Below, piece by piece: positions 54,802-63,843 of a stretch of DNA of 64,000 bases. The stretch is taken from positions 4,711,001 to 4,775,000 of the forward strand of contig NZ_BIFR01000001.1 of assembly GCF_003967535.1 (NCBI RefSeq), in the 5' to 3' direction. Below the pieces are notes generated by a model, which worked only from the letters and a program-made list of their open reading frames with translations, made no database searches and was not told the origin of the DNA. Origin of the DNA: Tengunoibacter tsumagoiensis (GTDB lineage Bacteria > Chloroflexota > Ktedonobacteria > Ktedonobacterales > Ktedonobacteraceae). The position numbers and the translations under genes were made by a program. The number at the start of each line of letters is the position of its first letter. The stretch's first letter is position 1.

Positions 54802-56304
54802 TTATCGTTGACCTGAATTACCTGGAGCCTTCCATAACCAGCGCAGAGCATTGAGCCGCGAAGGGGGCGCAAGCATATGCGAGCGTCCGGGCCGTTCATC
54901 AAGTTCAGCTAATAGATCGAGAAAACGATTGACGCTCTGGGCTACCCCCTCAACCATCAGATACCCCGATGGCTTGACGGCATCTCCAACGAGATAAAGG
55001 CCCTGCCAGGCAGAGCGTCCACCCCGATCTGTCCCCTGAGCCATGCGATTCACCGGCCATTCGCCTCGATAGGTCCCCATTGTCAATACTTTGCAGTGTT
55101 GATCAAATGCTGGCCCAAAAAGCTGGCGGAGATCGGCAATGGCTAGCGCTCTCTCTTCCTCAACATTATTACTCTGAATCACTTGATGGCTAATTAAAAG
55201 ATGCTTGCCCGCTGGAGCAAGCGTTGGATCACTATTGGTTGGCTGGACCATGCCAGCAATACGCCGGGTATCCAGACAATACATAATACCTTTATGGGGG
55301 ATCAGCGAAATATCACTCAGGATATGAACTTTGAGGCCCACTGCTTCTGGTACGGACTCCCCTGGCCAGTTAGACTCATCCTCAGCTTCTGGTTGCTGCT
55401 GCTTGAGTACCTCTGCCTGTGTCACTCGTCGGCTCTCTAACAACGCATCGGTGGCTCGTGGACCAATATCGCTGACCACTATTCCTGCTGTAAGGATCTG
55501 CTCTTCCTGGCTCTGCTTCTGACGAATGCGCACTCCTACCACGCGATCTTCCTCATGGAGGATCTGTAACACCTCACATGAGTGCATAATCTGCGCTCCC
55601 TGCGCGAGAATCTGTTGCTCCAGCTGCCGGGTGAGTGCTCCACACCCGCCCTGGACGATGCCAGGCGCACCAAAGCGAAACATATTCTTCGTGATATGAA
55701 CAACTTCCGCAGTACTGATCTGATCAAGTTCGACGCTCAATGCAAAACGTGCGATGCTGGTAAAGAATGCCACCAGTTGGGGATTCTTCTCAACCTTGAT
55801 ATAGCGAGCCATCCACTGATCAAAAGGGAGATTGCGCTCATCCTCTGGCAGCGCTGTCAAAAACATGAGCCGACCCAGACGGAGTAGACCAAGCGATTGG
55901 ACCGGACCCAGAAATGTAAGCACGCCCAGCAGTCCTCGGGAGCGATACTGCTTTCCATGCACATGAAAGGACCCAAAGACATCTGCATCATACAGGCGAT
56001 GAGGGATGCCAAGACCACGTAGCATCGTTGCCAGAACACCACTACTGCCAAAAGGGACCATATGCACAGCACCTGTGCTCACCTGGACGCCCTGAAAGGT
56101 CTTGGCGGTAAAACGTCCACCTGAATGATTTAAACGCTCAACGATGATGACGCGCTTCCCTCGTTGCAACAACTGGGCAGCACTTAAGAGGCCACCCAGG
56201 CCAGCCCCAATAATAATAGCATCGGTGGATTGGGAATCATGAGTAGTCGAAGAGGCTTCGGTGGAAGAAGAGCTCGCTTCGCTAAGAGATACTTGTTTGT
56301 ACAT
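54802..56304 (-). CDS. FAD-dependent oxidoreductase, phytoene-desaturase-like
   Basis: A 500-residue flavoprotein of the CrtI/amine-oxidase superfamily. The N-terminal dinucleotide fold IIIGAGLGGLLSAAQLLQ and GGRFTAKTF binding loop are typical, and the C-terminal YLVGDAVKPSGYLMVEGVAQS is the family's second FAD motif. The substrate is unknown; it could be a carotenoid or another hydrophobic compound. Start chosen at 56304 (MYKQ); the frame continues upstream to 56394. It is followed after 14 bp by murA and is probably in the same transcript. Confidence 0.85.
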   Translation of the reverse strand: MYKQVSLSEASSSSTEASSTTHDSQSTDAIIIGAGLGGLLSAAQLLQRGKRVIIVERLNHSGGRFTAKTFQGVQVSTGAVHMVPFGSSGVLATMLRGLGIPHRLYDADVFGSFHVHGKQYRSRGLLGVLTFLGPVQSLGLLRLGRLMFLTALPEDERNLPFDQWMARYIKVEKNPQLVAFFTSIARFALSVELDQISTAEVVHITKNMFRFGAPGIVQGGCGALTRQLEQQILAQGAQIMHSCEVLQILHEEDRVVGVRIRQKQSQEEQILTAGIVVSDIGPRATDALLESRRVTQAEVLKQQQPEAEDESNWPGESVPEAVGLKVHILSDISLIPHKGIMYCLDTRRIAGMVQPTNSDPTLAPAGKHLLISHQVIQSNNVEEERALAIADLRQLFGPAFDQHCKVLTMGTYRGEWPVNRMAQGTDRGGRSAWQGLYLVGDAVKPSGYLMVEGVAQSVNRFLDLLAELDERPGRSHMLAPPSRLNALRWLWKAPGNSGQR

Positions 56305-56451
56305 GCCAATTCCGCTGTGTCTCAATGAAATATGGACCGCATCCCTGCAAGCTACAGCGGAGGCGACCACATAAGTTGTAGGGCGGCTACCCACAGATCA
56401 TACCCGTATCCTACTCCTTTGCAGCCACCCTCACATTAGTAAAATTTTGGC

Positions 56452-57819
56452 CTATTTTTCTTCGCCAATCATGCCGCGTAACAGGCTATTGCATTCAGCC
56501 ATTGTGTTCAGCACATTCTGATGAATCTGGAAGACCTTGTTTAATTCGCGCGCTTTGCGAGCCAGTTTTGTTACATACTCGATATCGCGGGGGTTATTCA
56601 TGACATCTTCCATTAATTGGAGAAGTTCTGCCCAGGCCAGTGCCTCACGGCTACGCGCAACGTCAGCAATGGTGCTATCCATCCGATCAGAGACGCGGCG
56701 AATGCCACTTCGTAACTGATTGGCTGTCTGAGAGATCTCGGACTCATGGCTGCGCATGGCATCCTGTGTGGCGTTCATCTGATCCTGGAGATCTTTGACC
56801 TGACCATCCAATGCTGCCAATGCCGCTACAAGCGCACTCGCATCTGGCAATGAAGGTGATGCAATACTGTTGAAACGATTAAAGTTGATTGCTCCATCAA
56901 CTTTATCAGTGCCAGCCGGACGCGCTCCATTCGCAGTCCCTAGAGCTGTCTTCTCGGCAACTGGCGCAGGGGGTGGCGTGCTGGTCTCAACGACGGGCTG
57001 CTCTGCTGGTGCACTCACGGTAGGCTCCACTTTCGGCTCGGGCGCGGCAACTGGCGGGTAGTCAGTCAGAGGTGTATACGCCTTCACAACCTCAGGCTGC
57101 TCTTCATGCGAGACGGTGCCAAACTCATCTTCATGATTGCTGGTGGGTACTGTTAACAATGGATCTTCACGCGTGCGGAAGGTCGGCTCTTGTGGCACTG
57201 GAATCGTTGGCATATCCTGTCCAGCTGCCGCTGCATGCGTACGGAATACAAGCTCGTGCTCACCAATTCCTACATGATCACCATCTACTAGCTCGTATGG
57301 AGTAGTATCATCAATCTGCTGTGCATTGACAAAAGTACCATTGGCACTATGCTCGTCGTACAGCATATAGCGATTATTCTCAAAACGAACGGTCGCATGA
57401 CGGCGGGATGTTAGTTTATCCTTCGATAACAATATATCACTATTGGGAGCTCGGCCAATGGTGATCTCGTCTTTATCAAGGGGATATTCCTGTAAAACCT
57501 CACCAGTATCGGAGCGAAGAATAAAGTGTGCTGGCTGCTCGATACGATCCAATGTTGCCTGGGCCGTTGGTGCTACAGTCTCACGCACTGTTGGCAGATC
57601 AGCACCTGAGGAAGCCGCGATGGTGGGAGCAGAAGGATCGGACCATCCACCAGTTCCGATAGGGCTCTGCGCAGCAGCCCAATCCTCAGGAGCCGTTGCC
57701 AGAGTCGCCTCGCTTCCCGACTGTTGTGAAGGAGTGGGGGCCTGCAAGCGATTCCCACAGTTCAAACAGAAGTTATCTCCTGGCCGCGTCTCGGCCCCAC
57801 AATAGGGACACTTATCCAT
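56452..57819 (-). CDS. Zinc-ribbon and FHA-domain protein
   Basis: A 455-residue protein. Residues 4-21 form a zinc ribbon (CPYC and CLNC), residues ~97-190 an FHA domain that binds phosphothreonine peptides (IGRAPNSDIL, TSRRHATVRF, SANGTFVNAQQ). The middle is Pro/Thr-rich. The C-terminal ~120 residues are a coiled coil (AALDGQVKDLQDQMNATQDA). Such proteins report Ser/Thr kinase signalling. The start at 57819 has GGGAGG upstream; a longer frame to 58047 overlaps the neighbouring gene and lacks a signal. Kinase partner is not in the window. Confidence 0.88.
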   Translation of the reverse strand: MDKCPYCGAETRPGDNFCLNCGNRLQAPTPSQQSGSEATLATAPEDWAAAQSPIGTGGWSDPSAPTIAASSGADLPTVRETVAPTAQATLDRIEQPAHFILRSDTGEVLQEYPLDKDEITIGRAPNSDILLSKDKLTSRRHATVRFENNRYMLYDEHSANGTFVNAQQIDDTTPYELVDGDHVGIGEHELVFRTHAAAAGQDMPTIPVPQEPTFRTREDPLLTVPTSNHEDEFGTVSHEEQPEVVKAYTPLTDYPPVAAPEPKVEPTVSAPAEQPVVETSTPPPAPVAEKTALGTANGARPAGTDKVDGAINFNRFNSIASPSLPDASALVAALAALDGQVKDLQDQMNATQDAMRSHESEISQTANQLRSGIRRVSDRMDSTIADVARSREALAWAELLQLMEDVMNNPRDIEYVTKLARKARELNKVFQIHQNVLNTMAECNSLLRGMIGEEK

Positions 57820-58006
57820 GATCAAAGTTCCTCCCATTCGTAGTGCGCGCAGGAATACATAATTCGCGCACATGTAAAACTTCTGTCCATTATACCAGAA
57901 GTAAAAGTTGAGCGTCGAGGGTGGTCGGAGCGATGCATGCCCATAGCGACCAATCGTCCCACTAATAGGACGAACAGACTCACTAATTTTCACGGTAACA
58001 GGCAGA

Positions 58007-58732
58007 TTACTTATGCGCACCCTGGCGATCCAGCGAAATCGCTGCATGCGGCAGCCAGTCTACGCCTGGCTTGAGAGCACTGAACTGTCTTTGTAAGGCC
58101 TCGTCCGTTCCTCGCGCTGAAAGCACAATCTCTGTTGTATTACGCACTCCTGTACAAATCTGGACTGGTTGTCCTGTCCTGGAATCTGAACTTGCTTGCT
58201 GAACCAGTGTGAGCTCGCTCGAAATGCTGCATTGCACACGCAAGGATAAAGGTGATGCGCTCGATGAACGTTGAGACTGCGAAAATGTGATGGCATCCTG
58301 ACCTTCTAATAGGTAGGTCAACACAAAGTTACTACCAAATAAGGGATCGCGCAACTGGCCAGAGGCACTCAATAAACATGTGGTTGCTGGCAGGCTCTCC
58401 GGCAAAAAAATGGTAAAGCCAAGCTTTGCTTTCACAACGCTCCAATCAGGGGTACGATCCACAGGGCCGGACGCCAGTGGTGAGGAGGCCTCTGTCCTGG
58501 GCTCTGTCACAGCCGTCTCATCCTGAAAGACTATTTGAGGCTGATGACACCAATGGAGTTGCCGCAAGGCGACCAATGGCGTTGCCGGGCTCTTGCGATT
58601 ATCTCCTTCTCCAGCACACGATAGCAGCAGCAGAGCAACACAAAAACAGAGCCCCCATGTCCTCCACATATTCCATCTCTCCAGTCTCCAACCAGCCCAT
58701 GGCCTCCGACGATATTCTCCAGCAGACGACAT
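58007..58732 (-). CDS. Putative lipoprotein
   Basis: A 241-residue protein with an N-terminal basic stretch, a hydrophobic core and a lipobox (LLLLSC, Cys at about residue 37 from the ATG at 58732), so it is likely lipidated and exposed outside the membrane. The remainder is Ser/Thr-rich with no known domain. GGGGAG supports the start at 58732; ATG 58669 with GGAGAG is a good alternative that would give a more standard signal peptide length. It sits upstream of the FHA gene on the same strand, separated by 187 bp. Confidence 0.72.
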   Translation of the reverse strand: MSSAGEYRRRPWAGWRLERWNMWRTWGLCFCVALLLLSCAGEGDNRKSPATPLVALRQLHWCHQPQIVFQDETAVTEPRTEASSPLASGPVDRTPDWSVVKAKLGFTIFLPESLPATTCLLSASGQLRDPLFGSNFVLTYLLEGQDAITFSQSQRSSSASPLSLRVQCSISSELTLVQQASSDSRTGQPVQICTGVRNTTEIVLSARGTDEALQRQFSALKPGVDWLPHAAISLDRQGAHK

Positions 58733-59139
58733 GCTTATCTCCCCCCACAACCCAAAAGGCCTGTCCACTCCCCCGAAAGGAGGCTTCAATCGTTTATGTA
58801 AGAGAAAGTTCCTTCTGGATTAGTATAGCTTATCCTATGAAAGATGACGCTATATCGCCACTCAGCAAAACGGATCTGGATGGCGTTTTCCACACAATCT
58901 GACTCTGGCCCCGCGTCAGAGCACGCTGCATTGGTACCAAAAGAGTAGGGCTTTACAGCCCCGAAAATACATGCTACCATTACACTCTGCCGACACGGAT
59001 ATAACGACGAAACGTCTCTTTTTTTTATCTTTTGTTACCCGGTAACGGTATACTAATAACGTGCGGTTCTCAACCCAATTATCTAAATGTTCTAGCCCGA
59101 TGCAGGCAAAACTGAATTATCCCCAAAGGGGTGCTGCGT
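58733..59139. other. Divergent control region of dnaA
   Basis: About 400 bp with no gene. It holds a palindrome and -10 element (listed) and one DnaA-box-like TTATCCCCA (59117-59125, one mismatch to TTATCCACA) just before the dnaA start. A cluster of boxes that would mark an origin is not seen. Confidence 0.55.
59034..59054 (+). promoter_or_regulatory. Palindromic site overlapping a dnaA promoter
   Basis: GTTACCCGGTAAC (59034-59046, 6+1+6) lies directly before TATACT (59049-59054), which fits a -10 element about 85 bp upstream of the dnaA start. It could be an operator for dnaA; the -35 is not clear. Confidence 0.4.
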
Positions 59140-60858
59140 GTGAATGCGAAACAAATTTGGCAAACAACAATAGAACGGTTACAGACAAAAGTAAGCTCTG
59201 CCGTATTTACAACCTGGTTCCAGGGTACATCCGCCCTCTCTTTTCAAGATGGCGTCTTTATTGTACGTGTCCCGACGACGTTTGCCAAAGCGCATTTAGA
59301 AGGTCGCTTCCTTGAAACAATCCGCTCTATTCTCTCTGAGGTAACTGGTACGACCGTTGAGGTGCAGTTTATCGTTGCGAAAGAGGTTCCAGAGCCAAAG
59401 GCATCCGCTGGAACCGAGGAGTCCCCTTCCCCAAAACGGACCTATCGTTTGTCAAAAGGACGTTTTGCCGCCGCTCTCCGCGAAAAACGTGCCAGCACAA
59501 ACGCATCAGCCATCAACTCGATGGCTCCCACAAGTCCCGCTCCTGCTCCGGCCTATCGTTCTGTCCAGCATGAGCGCCCAAAAACTCCGGCGCTCGAAGA
59601 GAAGCAGAATTTTGATGAAGAGCGCGAGTTACGGCGCCCCCGCGAGAAACGCGAGGCTCGCGAACACAGCGAGCCTCAGGAGATGCGTGGAACCCGCTCT
59701 TTCCGCGAAACTCGAGAACAGCGTGAGCTTCAGGAGATCCAGGACCATCAGGAGAACCACCTTCGTCCTCCAAAACAGATGGCCGCCGCTCATCCAGTTC
59801 AAGAGTATAGCCCAACCTTACCCGCAGGCCCTTCCTTTGAAGGTCTGCTCAATCCTCGCTATACCTTCAGCAGCTTTATTGTTGGTAAATCGAATCAGTT
59901 TGGTCACGCTGCCTCACTGGCGGTTTCAGAAAATCCAGGCCGTATCTATAATCCGCTCTTCCTCTATGGCGGTGTGGGACTGGGCAAGACCCACCTGCTC
60001 CATGCCATTGGCCATGCTGGCGAGGAGGCTGGGCTGAATGTGCTGTATGTAACCTCAGAAAAATTTACGAATGAGATTATTAATGCCATTCGCTTTCAGA
60101 AGACTGAGGAGTTTCGCGCAAAGTACCGCCAGATTGATATCTTGCTCGTTGACGATATCCAGTTTATTGCTGGTAAAGAGTCCACTGAAGAAGAGTTTTT
60201 TCATACCTTCAATACGCTCCACAACGCGAATAAGCAGATCGTTGTGACGAGCGATCGTCCCCCCAAGGCCATTAGCAGCCTGCAAGATCGCCTACGCTCA
60301 CGCTTTGAATGGGGCTTGCTTGCAGATGTTCAGGCTCCTGAATATGACCACCGGCTTGCTATTCTCCGCTCCAAGGCCGAGTCCTTGCGCTTTACGGTTC
60401 CTGCTGGCGTGCTCGAGTACGTTGCTCGCCCAGAATGCAGTAGCGTCCGTGAACTGGAGGGGGCTCTCAATCGCGTCATCGCGTATGCTACCCTCCATGA
60501 TGCACCTCTGACTGTTCCGCTAGCCGCACAGGCTCTTGAACATATCTATGATAAGAAGGTGGCCTCAAATCTGACCGTCTCAGAGGTTCTGGATGGGGTC
60601 AGCCGCTATTATAGCGTCGATGCCACTCTCTTGCGCGGGAAACAGCGCGATCGCGATATCGTCTGGCCCCGCCAGGTCGCTATGTATATTATGCGCGAAG
60701 AGACCAGTGCCTCGCTGCTACAGATTGGGTCCGCTCTGGGTGGCCGCGATCATACGACGATTATGCATGGCTGGGAAAAAGTCCATACTGAGATGACAAA
60801 CAATGATCAGATACGCCAGGAGATTGCTGCCGTCTTAGAATCGTTCCAGCATCACTAA
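59140..60858 (+). CDS. dnaA: Chromosomal replication initiator DnaA
   Basis: DnaA opens oriC. The 572-residue protein has domain I (IWQTTIERLQ, TTWFQGTSALSF), a long charged domain II rich in Arg/Glu (REKREAREHSEPQEMRG, FRETREQRELQEIQ), the AAA+ domain with GGVGLGKTHLLHAIGH and LLVDDIQFIAGK, and the domain IV HTH ending GGRDHTTIMHGWEK. The GTG at 59140 has AGGGG upstream; another GTG lies at 59131. Here dnaA is not followed by dnaN, unlike most bacteria. It is the only replication gene in the window. Confidence 0.95.
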   Translation: MNAKQIWQTTIERLQTKVSSAVFTTWFQGTSALSFQDGVFIVRVPTTFAKAHLEGRFLETIRSILSEVTGTTVEVQFIVAKEVPEPKASAGTEESPSPKRTYRLSKGRFAAALREKRASTNASAINSMAPTSPAPAPAYRSVQHERPKTPALEEKQNFDEERELRRPREKREAREHSEPQEMRGTRSFRETREQRELQEIQDHQENHLRPPKQMAAAHPVQEYSPTLPAGPSFEGLLNPRYTFSSFIVGKSNQFGHAASLAVSENPGRIYNPLFLYGGVGLGKTHLLHAIGHAGEEAGLNVLYVTSEKFTNEIINAIRFQKTEEFRAKYRQIDILLVDDIQFIAGKESTEEEFFHTFNTLHNANKQIVVTSDRPPKAISSLQDRLRSRFEWGLLADVQAPEYDHRLAILRSKAESLRFTVPAGVLEYVARPECSSVRELEGALNRVIAYATLHDAPLTVPLAAQALEHIYDKKVASNLTVSEVLDGVSRYYSVDATLLRGKQRDRDIVWPRQVAMYIMREETSASLLQIGSALGGRDHTTIMHGWEKVHTEMTNNDQIRQEIAAVLESFQHH

Positions 60859-60975
60859 GAAGCACTGGCCTTACTTTTTGTTGGTTGCACCAGGGTTTTC
60901 AGAATGATAAGATAATTACTATCAAATCTAACCTCCGATCATCATGCATAAACCCTATTTCAGGAGCGATTTCCA

Positions 60976-61557
60976 ATGCAACAAAAACAACAGCCCGCTA
61001 ACTTTGATCTGTTAGCGGTGTTCCCAGATGAGGCGCTCGCCGAAGCCGCATCAGCTAAATTGCGCAAAGAAGGCTTTACCGATGACGAAGTCCATCAGAT
61101 GGATCAGAGCATCGTCAGTACAAACGCTGTCTTCCGTGAGCATGGACCCGATAGTAACCGCCGCAATTTCTTCTTAGAGACCAGACGCTCTGGCCCTAAC
61201 CCCTGGTTTGTTGCCTTTCTGGCGATACTCTTTGGCGTTGTCCTCAGCGCTCTGCTCTTTGGTACTACGTTTGTCATTCCCGCTCTTCCCAGACCAGGCA
61301 CCGTTCTAATCGGAGCCGCAATCGGTATCGTGCTCGGGTTGATCATCGGGCTCCTACAACGAGGCCGCGTCCGTGGAGCCATTGGACAGGCTCCCACAAC
61401 GACGACCAGAGCACCTGTTCGTCAACTCCCAACTGCACGTACAGTGGTAGCTCTGACGTTTGATGATCCAGAAAATATCAGTCGCAAATCACGTGCTCGC
61501 GCGATCCTCCTCAACAATAAAGGTAAAATCGATCGCAGCGTCAAACGACAAGTATAA
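60976..61557 (+). CDS. Two-TM hypothetical membrane protein
   Basis: A 193-residue protein. The N-terminal ~45 residues resemble a general-stress-protein-like alpha/beta unit (FDLLAVFPDEALAEAASAKL), followed by two transmembrane helices (FVAFLAILFGVVLSALLF, VLIGAAIGIVLGLIIGLL) and a Thr/Arg-rich tail. The layout fits heat-stress membrane proteins of unknown function (DUF1269-like). AGGAG precedes the ATG. Confidence 0.65.
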   Translation: MQQKQQPANFDLLAVFPDEALAEAASAKLRKEGFTDDEVHQMDQSIVSTNAVFREHGPDSNRRNFFLETRRSGPNPWFVAFLAILFGVVLSALLFGTTFVIPALPRPGTVLIGAAIGIVLGLIIGLLQRGRVRGAIGQAPTTTTRAPVRQLPTARTVVALTFDDPENISRKSRARAILLNNKGKIDRSVKRQV

Positions 61558-61567
61558 TCTTCTCTCG

Positions 61568-61617
61568 CACAAAAAATCCTCTCACCCAGAATAATTAGGG
61601 CGAGAGGATTTTTTGTG
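61568..61617. terminator. Intrinsic terminator
   Basis: Sixteen-bp arms (61568-61583 and 61602-61617) with an AT-rich end bearing TTTTTT lie just past the stop of the two-TM protein gene. Confidence 0.85.
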
Positions 61618-61724
61618 TAGGACTGTTTTCTATCCCACTAGTAAAATGAGTTCCACTTCGTTACAATAAAAATGAAACGGTGATAGTAGCACCATCTATC
61701 TGTTTTTTCTGGAGAAAATAAACA

Positions 61725-62033
61725 ATGCCAGACAAGATACTTGCTCAACCGGACTTTCAAGTCCGGCCTGAGGAGGTTACGCGCAATCTGACCAGATTGC
61801 TTCCACCATATAAAGTCATTGTCTTCGATGACGATATCAACGATATGGTGTATGTCATCTTTGCGCTCTTACAGGCAGTCAACACATTAACGCAGCAGGA
61901 AGCTGAACATATCATGTTAACAGCTCACCTCACTGGCAGGGCCGTGGTTGTTGTCTGCCCCAAGGAAGTTGCCGAATATTATCAAGAACGGATTCTCAGT
62001 TATAACCTGATTGCTACCATCGAGCCAGAATAA
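61725..62033 (+). CDS. clpS: ATP-dependent Clp protease adaptor ClpS
   Basis: ClpS delivers N-degron substrates to ClpA/ClpC. The 102-residue protein has PPYKVIVFDDDINDMVYVI in place of YKVILNNDDYTPMEFV, and AEHIMLTAHLTGRA with the substrate His. The E. coli Asn34 position is Asp here and the gatekeeper Met is kept. GGAG lies 11 bases before the ATG. Neither clpA nor clpC is adjacent. It ends in a strong hairpin. Confidence 0.9.
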   Translation: MPDKILAQPDFQVRPEEVTRNLTRLLPPYKVIVFDDDINDMVYVIFALLQAVNTLTQQEAEHIMLTAHLTGRAVVVVCPKEVAEYYQERILSYNLIATIEPE

Positions 62034-62420
62034 CCTCTTCCCTTCTCCAAAAGACGACCATCTTATCTGTGGTCGTCTTTTAATTTGCACAAGGTTCATC
62101 CCAAATGGTACTATAGGATGCAGCAGGATGCAGCCAGGAAATACACGTAACCTGGGACATGAGAAGCAGAACCTGGGGAATTGGGATCGGCACAATGACA
62201 ATTTACCTGCGTACAATGTATTATTGAATATGGAGTCTCTGTTCCTGGGTACATTACGATCTATGTATACTTGTGCTATTGACGCTGCTTGCTGTAAGCG
62301 ATAGAATCCGTAAGATTCAATTATCCAAGACAGCAGACGGTCTTTAAAACAATGCTGACACTAATCACTGAAGGTGCCAGATGATGCTGTTTATCACGCT
62401 CCATCAGGAGGGGAGAAATC
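62034..62420. other. Intergenic region
   Basis: About 390 bp with the clpS terminator at its start and no recognised gene. A short direct repeat (GGATGCAGC twice) lies near 62117-62136. Confidence 0.45.
62049..62081 (+). terminator. Intrinsic terminator of clpS
   Basis: AAAAGACGACCA (62049-62060) pairs perfectly with TGGTCGTCTTTT (62070-62081), with its own T-tract, 16 bp after the clpS stop. Confidence 0.85.
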
Positions 62421-62933
62421 ATGGTACACTTATGGGGTTCCCGAGCCAAGGAAGAGACAGAGATAAGTAAGTCCGCCTTAGGCGAGTGCGCTGCGGGCGA
62501 TATCGCCGTTGTGCTGGCCGGTGACAAGCTTGACTCAAATCTAGTCTATCTCGGTTGCCAGATGGCGAAAGGAGCCAGACGTAAGGTCCATCTTGTCCAC
62601 GTTATCGAAGTGCCTCGAGCACTACCTCTCAAAGCTGTACTCTCACAAGAATCCGAACGTGCCGATCATTTGTTAAGTGCTGCTATGGAGATTGCTCGCA
62701 AGGTTGGTAGCGATCCAATTGCTGAGGTGGTGCAGGCCCGCGATGCCGGCCCCGCTATCGTCGATGAGGCTCGCGATCACCACTGTGGATTACTCTTAAT
62801 CGGACTGACACGACCAACCATTGGAAAAACACATGCAGATCTAGACCGTACGGTCGCTTATGTCTTAGCAAATGCTCCTTGTCGCGTCTGGCTGGTACAG
62901 GATCCCCCGGCCCAAACGACAATAGCAAAATAA
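62421..62933 (+). CDS. Universal stress protein (UspA) family protein
   Basis: A 170-residue, single Usp domain protein, cytoplasmic. The N-terminal half has DIAVVLAGDKLDSNLVYLG and KVHLVHVIEV, with LLLIGLTRPTIGK and TVAYVLANAPCRVWLV later; the ATP-loop G-2x-G-9x-G(S/T) is not well preserved. A good AGGAGGGGAG lies before the ATG. Function is likely stress tolerance, target unknown. Confidence 0.85.
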   Translation: MVHLWGSRAKEETEISKSALGECAAGDIAVVLAGDKLDSNLVYLGCQMAKGARRKVHLVHVIEVPRALPLKAVLSQESERADHLLSAAMEIARKVGSDPIAEVVQARDAGPAIVDEARDHHCGLLLIGLTRPTIGKTHADLDRTVAYVLANAPCRVWLVQDPPAQTTIAK

Positions 62934-62973
62934 CCGGTCTGGCTCAATGGCCCCCATTGCAGTGGACCATTGA

Positions 62974-63015
62974 GACTGGAGAGCACAGGCCCTTCGGGCT
63001 CTGCTTTTTCCAGTC
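62974..63015 (+). terminator. Terminator after the universal stress gene
   Basis: An outer stem GACTGG/CCAGTC encloses an inner stem with a TTCG tetraloop (about 62980-63006) followed by TTTTT, about 45 bp after the stop. Confidence 0.7.
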
Positions 63016-63226
63016 TATGAATCTGTGCCAACAGCAATCTCATCAACGCTGTATCTCTCTGGCTCATGAGAGTACTTCAGTGGATTGAGAACAGCTTTCA
63101 CATCTTTATCTTCAGCTTTTTCCCTCTCTCTCGTGCTACATCTTCACTATTGTATACGTATTACAAGTGTCCATTTGTTTTTACAACGATATGATGACTA
63201 CCATACCATCGGGGAGAAATTTGACT

Positions 63227-63814
63227 ATGACTGATGCAGCCACCACAGGCCAGACCCCACAGCGCGATTACTATCAAGCCCTCTATCAGGCCGCTCTAAC
63301 CATCTCGTCCAGTCTGGATCTCGATCAGGTACTTCAAAGTGTGGTGATAAGTATCACAAAAGCAATGCAGGTGAAAGCCTGTGGCTTGCGTTTACTTGAC
63401 AAGGAAAGTGGTCTTCTCCACCTCAGTGCTGTCTATGGGCTTAGTGAGAACTATCTCAGTAAAGGGCCCGTTGATGTTGTCCATAGCCCCATTGATCATG
63501 AGGCTCTCCATGGCTCTCCTGTCTCTATCCATGATGTACGCATCGATCCACGCTTTATGTATCCAGAGGCCGCTCGCCAGGAAGGCCTGATCTCGGTTCT
63601 CTGTGTCCCACTTGAGGTCCGTGGCGAGGCTATTGGCGTTATGCGCGTCTATACCAATACTCCTGTCGATTTTCATGAAGACGATATTCAGTTTTTATCT
63701 GTGCTCGCTAGCCTTGCCGCCCTTGCAATTGAAAATGCGCGGCTCTATGAGAGCGTCAAAAGCTCTTATCATGGTGTGATGAATGCTTTTTGGGGCGCTC
63801 CCAACGTTTTTTAA
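63227..63814 (+). CDS. GAF domain protein
   Basis: A 195-residue, single-GAF, soluble sensor-like protein. The GAF core runs from about LYQAALTISSSLDLDQVLQSV to ALAIENARLYESV, with the typical VKACGLRLLDKESG and ISVLCVPLEVRGEAIGVM strands. No kinase or HTH domain follows. GGGGAG lies ten bases before ATG 63227; longer GTG-initiated frames are possible. Its ligand and partner are unknown; the C-terminal helix may dimerise. Confidence 0.82.
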   Translation: MTDAATTGQTPQRDYYQALYQAALTISSSLDLDQVLQSVVISITKAMQVKACGLRLLDKESGLLHLSAVYGLSENYLSKGPVDVVHSPIDHEALHGSPVSIHDVRIDPRFMYPEAARQEGLISVLCVPLEVRGEAIGVMRVYTNTPVDFHEDDIQFLSVLASLAALAIENARLYESVKSSYHGVMNAFWGAPNVF

Positions 63815-63843
63815 GCCACACATGTTCGCTACCTCTTGCTGTT

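Noticed and set aside
57820..58047. Upstream extension of the FHA protein
   Set aside because: The extra residues overlap the lipoprotein gene and lie before a zinc ribbon that starts typically at MDKCPYC; GGGAGG supports 57819.
58981..59139. Chromosomal origin (oriC) next to dnaA
   Set aside because: Only one DnaA-box-like nonamer is visible; no cluster of boxes and no AT-rich unwinding element were found.
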